Source: Siphonodentalium dalli
Lineage: Eukaryota > Mollusca > Scaphopoda > Gadilida > Siphonodentaliidae
Direction: 5' to 3'
DNA: 64,000 bases
NCBI GenBank assembly: GCA_032622095.1
Contig: CP136062.1
Coordinates: forward strand, 15,343,710-15,407,709
Position numbers and translations under genes: made by a program. Below the pieces are notes generated by a model. The model searched no databases. It saw only the letters and a program-made list of their open reading frames with translations, and had not been told where the DNA came from. This document shows, in pieces, positions 10,677 through 22,114 of this stretch. Each line of letters opens with the position of its first letter. Within the stretch, counting starts at the first letter, position 1.

Positions 10677-11290
10677 GCTGAAATAACAGCTTTAAACGCT
10701 GATCACCTGATATTTTGCACAAGTTCATGGGTGGTTTTGGCAAGATATTTTCAAGCAACAAAATACGGAAAACTAATATATGTGTAATAGCATATTCCAG
10801 TTGCAAGTTGCCGACTGAAGTAAATTGAACAAATTGTCTAATAAGACACCGGTTTGGAAGCAGCACGAAAATTAGTCGTATATAAAATGTACGATGTGCT
10901 GTCGATTTGATCTGGTGTGATGCAGTGCTAATCTTTTGAAGAGGTGGCGGTTTCTTTGCAATAAAATAAGCATTGCAACATACGTCTATGGTTTAGTATC
11001 ATGTACAGTGCTGAAAAATCCGGAAATGTAACTACTATGCAAGGATATGCACTTAGGTTTCTGCATTACATTCAATAATGTATCATCACACCGAATGAAA
11101 CTACCATACACTGTGTTGGCGAAACATTACATCGTATGTTGCATGCCTGAAATTATTATTTTTGGCCTCGACCGTAAACAGAAAACCCGAAATTTTAAAG
11201 ACGTAAATCATTGGGTTTGACTTGCGTTGCAATGACCGATAAATCCTCCACATGGATCTGTGTTAATGATCTGTGTACCTTTAAAGATAT
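10677..11290. other. Unassigned DNA
   Basis: No feature recognised on either strand. Confidence 0.3.
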
Positions 11291-11768
11291 TTAAAGGTAC
11301 TCAATCCGATCATAGGGTCCCCATCTCAACAGATTCCAACAACAATAATCCGATCAGAGGGTCCTATATTACTATTTCTTTGGCTTTGGGGGTAAAACAT
11401 ATTTGATTCGAGTCGAGGAACCCATCAAACAAAGCTCAGAGTTATTAAATATTGATTTTTGAAATTTGTTATTTTCTCGAGATGAGTACTAATAATTGCC
11501 CTTAATTTCGTAATATGCTCGAGATGTGTACACCAAAACACTATTCAAACAGACAAGGATGGATAAGTCTAAAATCAAGTGGTAAAAATAACGCAATTTT
11601 GACTGTGTTCTGGGACAGAAAGAATAGAAATAACGAAACTTCAAATATCGATATTTGATCACCCTGAGCGTTGATTGGTAGGTTCCTCGACTCGAATCAA
11701 TTATTTTTTACCCCCAAAGCCAAAGAAATAGTAATATAGGACCCTCTGATCGGATTGAGTACCTTTAA
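11291..11768. mobile_element. TTAA-flanked element, family X, copy 2
   Basis: TTAA 11291-11294 and 11765-11768 flank AAAGGTACTCAATCCGATC and its complement. The interior is largely palindromic: the 'gaggaacccatcaaacaaag' arm is mirrored at about 11665-11700. It is non-coding. Confidence 0.85.
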
Positions 11769-13612
11769 CAACATACTTGTATATTGCTAATACGTACATG
11801 TATGTTACCTACTAGGTGGTTATACAATAAGTTGCTTTCGTCTCGGCTTAGCTTGGTGGTTGCGCCATTTTGATAGCCATTTCATGACCGCGTTTGTGTT
11901 ATTCTGATCGTGTCACTATATTCGCCCTCGTACTCATATTTCACATAGACTGGTATAACTGCGTAATGCATATGACTAGATTAGACAAAATAGAAGAGCA
12001 AAATACGACCAGATCGTTAACCAGTTTTGGGGGTAGGGTTATGTTTTTTTTAAAGATTTGACCACTTATGATATGCGTACTCACCAATTCTGCCTATTAT
12101 AGCGACGGAGTGGTGTCTGTGCAGTTTTTAAAATAGATAGCTTACGTCTATGTTTTGAGAAGCCCGAGAAATCCGACATCGAATACAACAGTTTGCCTTC
12201 AAAATCGTCAGTATTTTGGCTCAGTGTTTTATTTCATATCCATATATGCGAAATTCATTCGAAGTTTCCCTTTGAATGGGTGTCTTTGGTTCGAGAATTG
12301 TCTATCGAACAATATTGAGTGCTTTTTGTATACGTTTCGGCTGAAAAATTGTTTCAGCATTCAATTATTTCCATGATTGTGAAAAATATATTTGTTTTAA
12401 TTATATGGAAAAAATTATGTAACTCAGAAAGCTCAACTCGGATTTTAGGGGACTTTTCGTGACGCGTCCGCATTGTTATGGCCTAAATAATATTTTAAAA
12501 ATCCCCAGCTTTCCCCGATTTATTTCCTTACTTTTCCACTTTCATGTCTGATGTGCCTGAACTATTTGTATGAGTTAGATATGAGTTAACATTTACTCTA
12601 TGTGGAACCGGTATATTGTAGGATTGTCTCCAATATTAATTGTGAATGAAAATGGCCAAACGTTGGTAATTTTATGCCATCTATTTCGGGGGGGGGGGGG
12701 GGGGCAGAGCAATATCTTGAATCCCCAATACGTAATTTGTAATTTGTCAGTTGTTGTTAAATTACAATTATGAGTTTAATTTAATTAATGTAAAGTGGTA
12801 CAGAGCACAGGGACGTAGCGGCAGGAGTTGTAGTGTGTCTCACCCCCTCAATGAGGACCATAATTTTCAATAATTGGAAATTTCATGACTCAAATTCCAA
12901 TGGTTGTAATTATACGTATACATTTAGTTACTCTCATAGCAGTATTTTATGAGTTTTATTTAATCAGTTTATTTAAATCTGTCCTGCAATGTAGCAATGT
13001 AATGTCAATATTACAAGTTAATACACAGTTATTTGAGTAAATAAATTCCAGTAATGCTCATTCCCTCAGCACATATATGAAATTGAAAGCAAAGCATTTC
13101 TTTCAAGTTCAAACTGGTATGTTTTACCAACCATAGATTCATGGCACTAGTATATTAGTAATGTCGAACCTCCATATCTTTCTGAGGACAGCTTTTCTGA
13201 GGATACCTGTTACCATTGTGTGAGTTTTAACATGTGACTCCTTGGAATTTGAATACATGTAACTCGTATTCGTTATTTAATCATATTCTGATTAATATAA
13301 TGTATAATGTACTGCATGCACAGTGTACTAAATACATAAAACATGGATCAATGCTATGTCATTCTTCTTGCTCCTATAGCGCCTTTATTTACACAATCCA
13401 TACTCTTCAAAAGAACATATAGAAACCCAATTTTTTAAGCCATTAAGCCAATATTGGAATTTTGCATTACTCAAAACCAAATAATATATGGTTCGAAATT
13501 GTATGAGACCAAATCCTATATAGTTGAAAATTGTAGTTGTCTCACCCCCCCCCCCCCCCCCAGTTGGAACATCCTAGCAACGTCCCTGTATATCTCATGA
13601 TGCTTATATATC
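11769..13612. other. Unassigned DNA with homopolymer runs
   Basis: No gene or repeat is recognised in this 1.8 kb apart from a G run at about 12690-12704 and a C run at about 13546-13561. Any upstream exon of the secreted-protein gene that begins downstream could lie here, but no donor site can be chosen reliably. Confidence 0.3.
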
Positions 13613-13770
13613 TAATTTAAGGGTATGTAGTTTCAGTTTTCTTTAATCTTTCTTCATATTCCATGGATTTCAAAGCTGTCTTCTTATTGTTCTCACTATA
13701 TTGTTTGCTTTGGTTACTTGGATGTCTATGTGTTCTGCGAATGTTAGTGCTCCGTCTATTGTAACCCCTA
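13613..13770 (-). pseudogene. Non-LTR retrotransposon reverse-transcriptase relic
   Basis: Read on the minus strand from 13770, the translation gives GVTIDGALTF, then QVTKANNIVRTIRRQL, and after a frameshift MEYEERLKKTETTYP. These match the order of conserved phrases at the end of CR1/Jockey-type reverse transcriptases (YLGVTID..LTF..HI, the V.KAN..LG.IRR segment, then the MEYEERL region). The sequence between the second and third blocks is missing and the frame changes, so this is an inactive fragment of about 50 residues. It lies 83 bp upstream of the secreted-protein start codon, inside its presumed intron. Confidence 0.75.
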
Positions 13771-13837
13771 CACATATATACGACTTGATATATTGTATCT
13801 GGACGCTGATATAATCGATTCCTTTTGTTTAACTTTC

Positions 13838-13839
13838 AG
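13838..13839 (+). promoter_or_regulatory. Putative 3' splice site (AG) of the secreted-protein exon
   Basis: The pyrimidine-rich 'ccttttgtttaactttcag' ends in AG at 13838-13839, 13 bases before the ATG at 13853. This favours an intron in the 5' untranslated region and a start at 13853 rather than a longer frame read from 13793. Confidence 0.6.
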
Positions 13840-13852
13840 GAATCTTGATACG

Positions 13853-14410
13853 ATGAATTTCCACGTAATAGAATGTGTTATTCTCGTCTGGATCGCGTTA
13901 CTAAGTGTTTTTGGAACCTGCATGGTCCTTCCGTCGCAACGTAACACGCAGATGTCTGGATACAATTACCAACAGCAAAGGTCCAGACAGATGTATCAAC
14001 TACCACAGTACAGAACGAGGATTTCTGCAAACCTTCGGGCGCCTACATCCGGGTTTATACGGGCGCCTACATCCGGGTTTGTACGGGCGCCTAGATCCGG
14101 GTTTGTGAATCGTCAGCGATTCGGGATCAGTCGGAATAATCGGTCGAAAATGAGAGGAGACATTTTTGGAATGGGAAACGAGCTCGCTGCATCGTTAAGG
14201 TACCCGTTGCCAAGGATACAGTCTAGAATGACACCGTTTGGAACAAACAGCATGGGCAATATGAGGATGAGGCAACTAAGGTCAACTGTTGCTAGGGGAC
14301 GTAGTATGAACAGATACATGGTACCTATGAGTAACAGGCGGGCTAAATGGAGCCGGGGTGGTATGGATAATGGCGTCATCAGACCAGTTATACCCGCCGT
14401 ACTAAATTAA
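13853..14410 (+). CDS. Small secreted, Arg/Met-rich basic protein (function unknown)
   Basis: The reading frame from the ATG at 13853 gives 185 residues and ends in TAA. Residues 1 to about 25 (MNFHVIECVILVWIALLSVF) form a good signal peptide: a short polar start, a long hydrophobic core, then GTC or GTCM before the likely cut. The mature part is strongly basic, rich in Arg, Met, Asn, Gln and Ser, and nearly free of acidic residues. Around residues 62-85 an eight-residue unit (RAPTSGF plus I or V) is repeated three times, with the DNA repeated in steps of 24 bp at 14036-14107. The rest is low-complexity with RMR, RGR, NRR and SNRR motifs and no known domain. The sequence shows secretion; everything further is inference. 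Secreted basic low-complexity proteins in molluscs include shell-matrix and mantle proteins and adhesive proteins, but precursors of cationic peptides are another option. No neighbouring gene gives context. It is the only convincing intact exon in the window. Confidence 0.7.
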   Translation: MNFHVIECVILVWIALLSVFGTCMVLPSQRNTQMSGYNYQQQRSRQMYQLPQYRTRISANLRAPTSGFIRAPTSGFVRAPRSGFVNRQRFGISRNNRSKMRGDIFGMGNELAASLRYPLPRIQSRMTPFGTNSMGNMRMRQLRSTVARGRSMNRYMVPMSNRRAKWSRGGMDNGVIRPVIPAVLN

Positions 14411-14918
14411 CCTCAAGTGTGCAAGTGAAATTACTATAGACTATTTTCTGTTTTTCTGTTGGGATTGTCAAAATCAGTTCACTGCATGGAATTCATTGAA
14501 GGACAAGAAATTGACTTGTTGACATTACGTTTAATTTACAATATTTACGATCTTTATAAAACTGAATGTTATTGAATACCACGTAGTCTCAGTAAACTTC
14601 AGATCCACGGAGTGTGCGTCAGTGGTGTTTACCTGGTTGAATATGTACATGTACCAGGGTTGGCGCTGGACGAAAATTTTCTCTTGCCAAAATTTTTGCC
14701 AAAATGAAATTATTCTTTGCCAATTTAAAAAAAAAAATTGGGGATATTATCGTGTTTTTATCTTTGTTAAATACTGTAAAAACTAACCACAGACATGTAA
14801 AATGAGCTACTAGAAAAGCAAGTTAGTATTATTAATAAATATCACAGTAGCAATAAATATCTAAGCGACACCTGCCTGGTTAAGTTAATGTAATTCGATT
14901 CACGTAACGAATAACCCA
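14411..14918 (+). other. Probable 3' UTR and flank of the secreted-protein gene
   Basis: No ORF. Candidate polyadenylation signals AATAAA occur at 14834-14839 and 14852-14857, about 430 bp after the stop codon. A third is at 15105-15110. Which one is used cannot be told. Confidence 0.4.
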
Positions 14919-15001
14919 CTTTGTGTCCTTCAAAGAAAGAGTACATATTATGTATAATTAAAGAGTACATATTATGTACTCTTTCTTTGAAGGACACAAA
15001 G
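14919..15001. repeat. Hairpin, ~36-bp perfect arms
   Basis: 'ctttgtgtccttcaaagaaa' with 'gagtacatattatgta' is followed, after about 11 bases, by its exact reverse complement. It is downstream of the secreted-protein exon and could fall beyond its polyadenylation site. Confidence 0.9.
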
Positions 15002-15305
15002 CACTCGCAATATATATAAATAAGTCTGTAAAAAGATCACCACCAAGAAGAACATGGATAAATAGATACACTTTGTTCTTATGTCTATTATTGATAGTTC
15101 TCTCAATAAAATATCGCGTGTTGAAAGCTTTGTTATGTAATTAAAACTGATTTGTCAAGCAGACATCGCTAATCGTGTAGTAATTTAAATTTCTTAGTTT
15201 TACTTTGATCTTCAGAATATTTTTCAATGCTTTGACCATTTCCACTGCTTGTTTACCGTCGAGTTTTTATTATTAATTGTTGTAATTTGTTGATGAATTA
15301 GACCT
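15002..15305. other. Unassigned DNA
   Basis: Nothing recognised. Confidence 0.3.
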
Positions 15306-15794
15306 TTAAAGGTACTCAATCCGTAAAGAGGGTCCCCATCTCAACAGATTCCAACAACAACAATTCGATCAGAGGGTCCTATATTACTATTTCTTTGGCT
15401 TTGGGGGTAAAAAAATATTTGATTCGAGTCGAGGAAGCCACCAAACAAAGCTCAGAGTTATTAGATATTGATTTTTGAAATTTGTTAATTTCTCGAGATG
15501 AGTACTAATAATTGCCGTCAATTTTGAAACCTGCTCGAGATGATTACACCAAAACTCTATTCAAACAGACAAGGATGGATAACTCTAAAATCAAGTGGTA
15601 ATAATCACGCAATTTTGACTACGTACTGGGCCAGAGAGAATTCCCGACAATGAAAAATAATAGATTTCTAAAATCGATATCTAACAAATCTGAGCTTTGA
15701 TGTGTGACTTCCTCGACTCGAATAAAATATTTTTGACCCCCGAAGCCATTGAAATAGTAATTGAGATGAGTTTTATCGGATTGAGTACCTTTAA
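15306..15794. mobile_element. TTAA-flanked element, family X, copy 3
   Basis: TTAA 15306-15309 and 15791-15794 enclose AAAGGTACTCAATCCG and 'cggattgagtacct'. The interior is close to copy 2 (11291-11768) over its whole length, including 'aaacagacaaggatggata' and 'tctaaaatcaagtggtaa'. Confidence 0.85.
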
Positions 15795-16313
15795 TCGGTA
15801 ATTTGTTTTACATAGCAGTTGTTTTGACAGGCGAAATATGTTTGCGAGTTATTAATATTTAAATGAGTTAAAGTTGTTTAATGTATTTGTTGATGATAAC
15901 TGTTTTACAGACTTTTATATTATTTCGCATGAACTCACTTCGAACGCCTTGAGTCCTTTAATGCCATTTTGAGGATTCGAACCAAACTCTCACAATGTCT
16001 CTAACTTCTCGCTATGGCGACCCGAGAACTGATCTGGTAGAGATTCGAACATGAAAAACAGCTGTATGTGTGACTATAACCCAACGGTGTGTGTCGTGGT
16101 GGGGTTTTATTCATATGAGAACATCATACGTACAATCACTCTCATCGGAGGCCATTTTGGATGCCATTATACATGCCTATCACCCCCCCCCCCCCGGACG
16201 ATACAGTATGGCATGGATGGCATATTGTCACTCAAAATTGGTAGAATACTGCAATATGTGGCAGCGAGATACGTTTTATTCATGAGTCGATGCAGCTAGC
16301 GGTGTTTAATTGG
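15795..16313. other. Unassigned DNA
   Basis: No supported feature. There is a C run at about 16184-16197. Confidence 0.3.
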
Positions 16314-16413
16314 NNNNNNNNNNNNNNNNNNNNNNNNNNNNNNNNNNNNNNNNNNNNNNNNNNNNNNNNNNNNNNNNNNNNNNNNNNNNNNNNNNNNNNN
16401 NNNNNNNNNNNNN
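16314..16413. other. Assembly gap (100 N)
   Basis: Exactly 100 N bases, the conventional size for a gap of unknown length. Distances across it are not reliable. Confidence 0.99.
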
Positions 16414-16955
16414 CAGTTGGTTTTGTGGGCCAGAATCCAGGCACATTTGGTCTTTACCGGAAACACCGATTTCACATCACTAGTCTAAACGCAATATATA
16501 TACAAAATGGCCAAAGGACATTTTATATACAATATGCACACAATAAATATGGGATCCCTCCCTACAAACGTGTTGTTTGTTTATTTGGTTTTCATTGTTC
16601 CTTTTTTGCTTGTTCTTCTTTTAAAACTAGTGAGTGCATATAAGATTATATTCTTCATCATGTTTTCAAATGTCATTTTGACTATCAGCTTGAATTTTTG
16701 ACCATGCAATGAGCTAATTCAGCTGCCTTCCACAATATATACACTTAAATATAATTAAGAGACTTCTCTAAAGACCATTTTCTAGAATACAGACTGGATT
16801 CAAATGAGAGATGTTTTCTATTGACAAGAGCTAGCTAGCTAGCGCATGAAACTGTTCGCGCGAAAGATTTCCCCAGTGATATTTTGGGATATAGCGCCCA
16901 TGTAAACATTTATATTTGTCATATATAAACGTGGGAAGTCGCTAGCTTTAGTTTG

Positions 16956-17279
16956 GCTGAAGGGGTCACTCTCATCAAAAAAGTGCTGAAGGGTACACAG
17001 GATTCGCAAAATGTGCTGAAGGGTACACAGGGTTTGTGATCGCCACTAACACCGTTACTTAAACTGTGTTTCTGAAAGTCTGGCGTCCATTAGCAGTTTG
17101 TTTTCAGTTCATTTTAATGTTCATTGGAACGTAAACAATTATTCTATAAGAGAAATCATGGCAGATACGAAAACTAAACGTCATTTAGAATGACATTTCA
17201 AACCCTGTGTACCCTTCAGCACATTTTCAAATCCTGTGTACCCTTCAGCACTTTTTTTGGTGAGAGTGACCCCTTCAGC
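16956..17279. mobile_element. Inverted-repeat insertion I1 (GCTGAAGGGGTCACTC ends)
   Basis: The ends GCTGAAGGGGTCACTCTC and its complement enclose paired repeats of 'gtgctgaagggtacacagg'. The 9 bases TTTAGTTTG flank both sides; the duplication is 13 bases if the outer GC is counted as host. Copy 2 of the local duplication reads straight through ('aggtttagtttggcatgg' near 19070) and is the empty site. A 9-bp duplication would suit a Mutator-like non-autonomous element; this is inference. Confidence 0.85.
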
Positions 17280-17445
17280 TTTAGTTTGGCATGGATGTGT
17301 ATGAGTTGTTTTAACGAGATACGTGGTGGCAGGGTGGTTGTACTGTAGTGTTCCGCGGAATCCGCCCCTCCAACTTTGGTGAAAGTATTCAACATTTTTA
17401 AATCCCATGACTGACACAGCAACAGTTGGAAACTACGTATATAGA

Positions 17446-18005
17446 CAGGGGGGGGGGTGAAAAAATTTCTTCCGGCACGTATGCCGGGGTGGGTGGGGTG
17501 GTCAAAGCCACCAACAAGCAATTTTTTCCGCAACTAAAAAAACAAATTCCTGCTTGTTTTTTTAGTGTTTGGCAATGAGTTGGGCTTCAAAACCACTTTG
17601 AATCAGTTTGAATGAGAGAAATAATGTAATTCTAACTGGTAAACTGACTGCAGGCAGTTATCGTGTTGTATTTTGTTGCAAATTTTGAAATCCAAGATGG
17701 CCGCTGGCAGCCATGTTTTTTTGGCCGAATGACCTCAAAATGACTCATTCCTATTTACATGTCCATGTTAACATCCATGATAAATAGTATGCACAGAAAT
17801 TCATATACAGCTGTTTACATTGAATTTCCCCCCGCAAATCTCTGTTTTAGTGTTAAAAGGGGGGGTGGGTGTCAAAAAATGGTCGGAAAAAAACTGCCGA
17901 AAACGGAAAAAAATTTGGCGGTGGGGGTGGGTGGGTACAAAAAATGATCGAAAGGGAAAAAATGCCATACGTGCCTGAATTTTTTTTCCGACCCCCCCCC
18001 CCCTG
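17446..18005. mobile_element. Inverted-repeat insertion I2 (CAGGGGGGG ends), hAT-like
   Basis: The left end is CAGGGGGGGGGGTG followed by 'aaaaaatttcttccgg' and 'cacgtatg'; the right end is its mirror ('catacgtgcctgaattttt', 'ccccccccctg'). The direct repeat ATATAGA flanks it at 17439-17445 and 18006-18012. Copy 2 of the duplication has an uninterrupted 'tacgtgtataggttgaaatt' near 19222. CAGGG ends and a 7-8 bp duplication suit a hAT-type MITE. It is non-coding apart from spurious ORFs. Confidence 0.8.
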
Positions 18006-18083
18006 ATATAGATGGAAATTGTTGTGATAGTTTGATGTATTTGTGTGGTTGCTCCACTACGTGTCACGTGCGATCATATTAAT

Positions 18084-18454
18084 AGCAACCACAACGCGCC
18101 GCGTTGTTGCTTTTCAAGTTTAGGCGTGAATGACGTCATTAATTTTTACAATACCATGAAACAGAATTTCGACGCGATGCGACGCGGACAAGAAAAATGG
18201 GTTAAAAATCACGTGACTTCCGGCCTGTTTTTGCATAGCATCCTGGGAACAATAATATCCCAAAAGAAATGGTGAAATCACGGAATTGGAAGTGGACCAA
18301 CGGGATGGTTATGAAATTAGCAACTTCAGTTTTTCTGAACAATTCCTATGTGATTTAGGCCTATGAATTAGTTTCATTTTGACCATTTTCGTTTGTTAGC
18401 TAACCGAAAACCAGCGAAGACGTCATGACATGGTCCATGACGTCATTTACGTCA
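18084..18454. other. Unassigned spacer between duplicated copies
   Basis: No recognisable gene. It includes CpG-containing sequence ('caacgcgccgcgttg', a small palindrome) near 18092-18107. Confidence 0.35.
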
Positions 18455-19302
18455 TTTGGCTTTCTGGGCCAGAATCCAGACACATTTGGTCTCTACCGGA
18501 AACACTGATTTCACAGACTAGACGCAATTATATAATCGCTTTTGTTAGAAATTAGGAAACAGCGTATTTAATGTATATTTGACTTTGATAAGTATTTTAG
18601 TCACCAGTACGCAAATCAAAGCTTTATTACAAACACACAAATTAATGAGTAACACATATATACAATATGCTCACAATAAATATGGGACCCCCCCCCCCCC
18701 CTACAAACGCGTTGTTTGTTTGGTTTTCATTGTTCCTTTTTTTCTTCTTCTTTTAAAACTAGTCAGTGTATATAAGATTATATTCTTCATCATGTATTCA
18801 AATGTCATTTTGACTATCAGTTTGAATTTTTAACCATGCAATGAGCTAATTCAGCTGATTTCCAAAATTTATACACTTAAATGTAATTAGGAGACTTCTC
18901 TAAATACCATTTTTTAGAAAAATACAAACTGGATTCAAACGAGAGATGTTTTCTATTGACAAGAGCCCATGAAACTGTTCGTGCGAAAGATTTTCCAGTG
19001 ATATTTTGGGATATAGCGCTCATGTAGACATTTATATTTGTCATAGATAAACGTGGGAATTGCTAGGTTTAGTTTGGCATGGATGTGGATGAGTTGCTTT
19101 AACGAGAGACGTGGTGGCAGGGTGATTGTACGGTAGTGTTCCGCGGAACCCGCCCTCCAACTTTGGTGAAAATATTCAACATTTTTAAATCACATGCCTG
19201 ACACATGAACAGTTGGAAACTACGTGTATAGGTTGAAATTGTTGTGATAGTTTGATGTATTTGTGTGGTTGCTCCACTACGTGTCACGTGCGATCATATT
19301 AA
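18455..19302 (+). repeat. Local duplication, copy 2 (empty sites)
   Basis: This matches copy 1 (16414-18083) but lacks both insertions I1 and I2, and lacks 'gctagctagctagcgc' near 16834. It therefore preserves the pre-insertion state of both sites. Confidence 0.85.
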
Positions 19303-20641
19303 CAGTAGCGAGTTTGCGATACCCGTTCGACGGGAACGGGTACGGGTAAATTTGTGAACATCGTCACGGTCACTTGGGTACTTTCAATGCAGCACATAAA
19401 GCGATAGCGAATTGAAACGGGTAGATTTGTGCCATTGACCGGTAGCCTTCCATTACGATTTTCTCACTCAAGGGTCCGTGAATGCCATGAAATTCCAGTC
19501 AGCTATGCGTTAACCTATTTATTGAAAGATTTCATGGGCAAATATTATTGATAAAGTTGTCATTTTAACCCAGGATTTGTGTTCAAATTCTCGAGGCGGC
19601 TTCTAGCATTTAGATAAATACGGAAGCCGATTTTTTTTCACTAACAACTTTGTTCACTGCATTAATGATAGGTTGTGATTAATAGAGTGAGTAGATGGTG
19701 CTATAGACGCCCATTGCAGGGACGTGGCTATAGGTGGTCTGCGCGTTATGAAGGGTGTCCACCTTCGAATTTCTAACTACACATCTCGAACCATATCAAA
19801 TTCACAAGTTTGCGCGTAAATCCACCCCTCCCCTTGGCTGGCATCAAGCTTTCCAATTGTTGGAAATTTTGAGACCTGACACCCCCCCCCCCCCCAAGCT
19901 TGAACAATTTCCAACTGTTTCTGACAGCCATTTCAGTCCAAATTTTGTTACCAAAAATAGGGAAATATGCAAATGTTGGTCTAAAAACTACAAATTATCC
20001 ACTAATAAATTGTTCGAAAATCAAACTACGAAAACAATTGTGTGAAATTTCCAAATAAATGTTGTGTCAGGTATATCAAATTTCCAAATGTTGAACATTT
20101 GACCAAAGTTGGGGAGGGGGGGGGGGGGTTAAGATACCCCTGTCGTCACGTCCCTATCTCAACCCATTGTACAAGGACATAAATGTATCGTGGATTTATC
20201 TATGCATTGCACATTTGAATACAATTACCGTTTAGTTACCTTATCGTATGTAGGTGGGGACTGATTTCTCATTTAAATATATATTTACTATCTGAACGGA
20301 CATCGCGCATTTGAACCACAATACTTGTGTATACTGTAGTGGGGATAATATAGGTCGCCAAATACACGAAATACCTATACATACTCTACAAAATCTAAGC
20401 ATATAAGTAGAGCGAGTTTCAGCTGTTTTCTGTGTTTCGCACAGAAGTGAAGCAAACGCTCTTTATTCAATCCGTATAATAAACAGACTACATTTTGACA
20501 CATTTTTTGTTACCAAGTTAAACATTTCAACCTACCTCCGGGTTTAGATCCCGACAACAATCCCAATTCATGGGATAAATATTTCCTTGCCCCGACGGGC
20601 CGACCCTTCGATCTGTTGAAAGATTCCAAACAAGGGTTTAC
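19303..20641. other. Unassigned DNA with GTACCGG-like phrases
   Basis: 'tagcgagtttgcgatacccg' at 19306 has an inverted partner 'atcgcaaactcgcta' at about 21604, which may mark the ends of an element of about 2.3 kb; no target duplication supports it. There are G or C runs at about 19880-19894 and 20112-20128. No gene is seen. Confidence 0.35.
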
Positions 20642-21034
20642 TTAAAGCTACTCAAACCGATCAGACGGTCCCCATATCATAAAGTTACAACAAGAACATT
20701 TCTTCAAAATACGCTTTTGTTATCAGAATCGATTAATTACAACAAAATAATGCTAACTGCTGTCAACTATAGTATAAAATTTTGGCCGCATTATACCACT
20801 TGATTTTAGAGTTAAGCATCTTCGTCCGCAATTTTGTCCGAGACCGTCGGTTTGATGACTCTTTTCTGGGCCACAAATAATTACACAATTCAAGAAATAA
20901 CAAACTTCAAAAATCGATATCTGATCACTCTGCGCTTTGATGGTGGGTTCCTCGATTCGAATCAAATATTTAGTTTTGCCCCCGAAGCCAAATATAGTAA
21001 CTTGGGAGCGTTAATTCGGATTATGCATCTTTAA
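20642..21034. mobile_element. TTAA-flanked element, family X, copy 4
   Basis: TTAA 20642-20645 (followed by AGCTACTCAAACCGATC) and 21031-21034 (preceded by GGATTATGCATC). It is the closest relative of copy 1 and copy 5. Its intact 'agaatcgattaattacaac' near 20725 is the empty site for the insertion found in copy 5. Confidence 0.8.
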
Positions 21035-21614
21035 TATGACTAAATATTCCCCAACTAAAATAAGGGACAAATGCGGTATTATATCGAACTGAAAGTACAC
21101 GTAGGACAATATTAGACCCTTGGTCTAAAACAATACATTTTACACCGAATATTGGTTGGACATTTTAAATATATATAACGTAATTGTATATTTGAGCTAT
21201 CATAATCTATTTTCTAAGTTTAAAAATTCCAACCGATTTATTGTCAACACTCGATCGGTCTATGAAATGTAGAATCCAATTGTTGAAAATGTTACCAATA
21301 TGAGTGAAAGAAAAGCAACGTCCTCTTCCAACTGCCACCTAGATCGTCCTTGATGAAAGCAAATAATTATCATGGGGCTCATCTAATCTAAATACATATT
21401 TCCAACAACCCATAACGCTAAGTATAACATAGGCCAATACCGCGAATAATAATCTATATCATAATATCTTTTTTGTTGCAGTTGTCTCACCATACATTAC
21501 CAGTCGATGTGATGAATTCTACCGGTAAAACAGTTTGCGATTTCAAAACGTGTACCGGTACGGGTAGCTACCCGTACGCGTACCGGTACCCGTACCGGTT
21601 TGAAATCGCAAACT
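21035..21614. repeat. Unassigned DNA ending in a KpnI/AgeI-like palindromic cluster
   Basis: Nothing is recognised up to about 21530. From 21548 to 21600 there is a dense cluster of overlapping palindromes built from ACCGGTACGGGTA and its complement ('gggtagctaccc', 'gtaccggtac'). It is flanked on both sides by 'tttgcgatttcaaa' and its complement, so the whole forms a hairpin from about 21534 to 21614. Confidence 0.6.
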
Positions 21615-22112
21615 CGCTAATAACGGCCACTGATTCGAAACAGACATTGCGCTATTATCGTCGATTCGGCTTTGACCGGATTATACCGGAATTTGGAGAA
21701 CGTGACATCGGACAAAAGTATCCGGCCAGTAATGTATATTAAGAACTCATTTTGTGCGTACATAATTCTTCTACACGAAAACAATATAAAACCAAGCACA
21801 CCAACATATCCATGCACACCAACATATCCATGCACACCAACATATCCAAGCACACCAACATATCCATGTTTTCCCACAGACAAACGATAGTTGGTGAAAT
21901 GTAAAAAAAATAGCAAATTGTCACATTTCGGCCGCCATCTTGAACTTTGGTGTCGGATTTATGTCGGATTTTTGACTAATTTGTTTATAGCATAACAAAT
22001 CGAGCGGCAAACAAAACAGCATGTGATACTATATTTACTGTAATGGCGATCAAAGAGACCTGGTGCATATCGAGTAAAATGGGCGCAATGGTGGACGCCA
22101 TCTTGCCCGGGA
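21615..22112 (+). repeat. Dispersed repeat, copy 2 (first copy at 340-785)
   Basis: Same phrase order as copy 1. Between 21799 and 21868 it carries an extra short tandem repeat of about 18-20 bp ('acaccaacatatccatgc', four to five units) that copy 1 lacks. Confidence 0.75.
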
Positions 22113-22114
22113 CA

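Larger units (their letters stand above)
16414..18083 (+). repeat. Local duplication, copy 1 (with two insertions)
   Basis: From 'gggccagaatccaggcacat' to 'cacgtgcgatcatattaa' this matches 18455-19302 in order and orientation. Shared phrases include 'gacttctctaaa', 'gagagatgttttctattgac', 'tattttgggatatagcg' and 'ccgcggaa'. It contains two extra blocks absent from copy 2 (16956-17279 and 17446-18005). ORFs here are not convincing. Confidence 0.85.
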
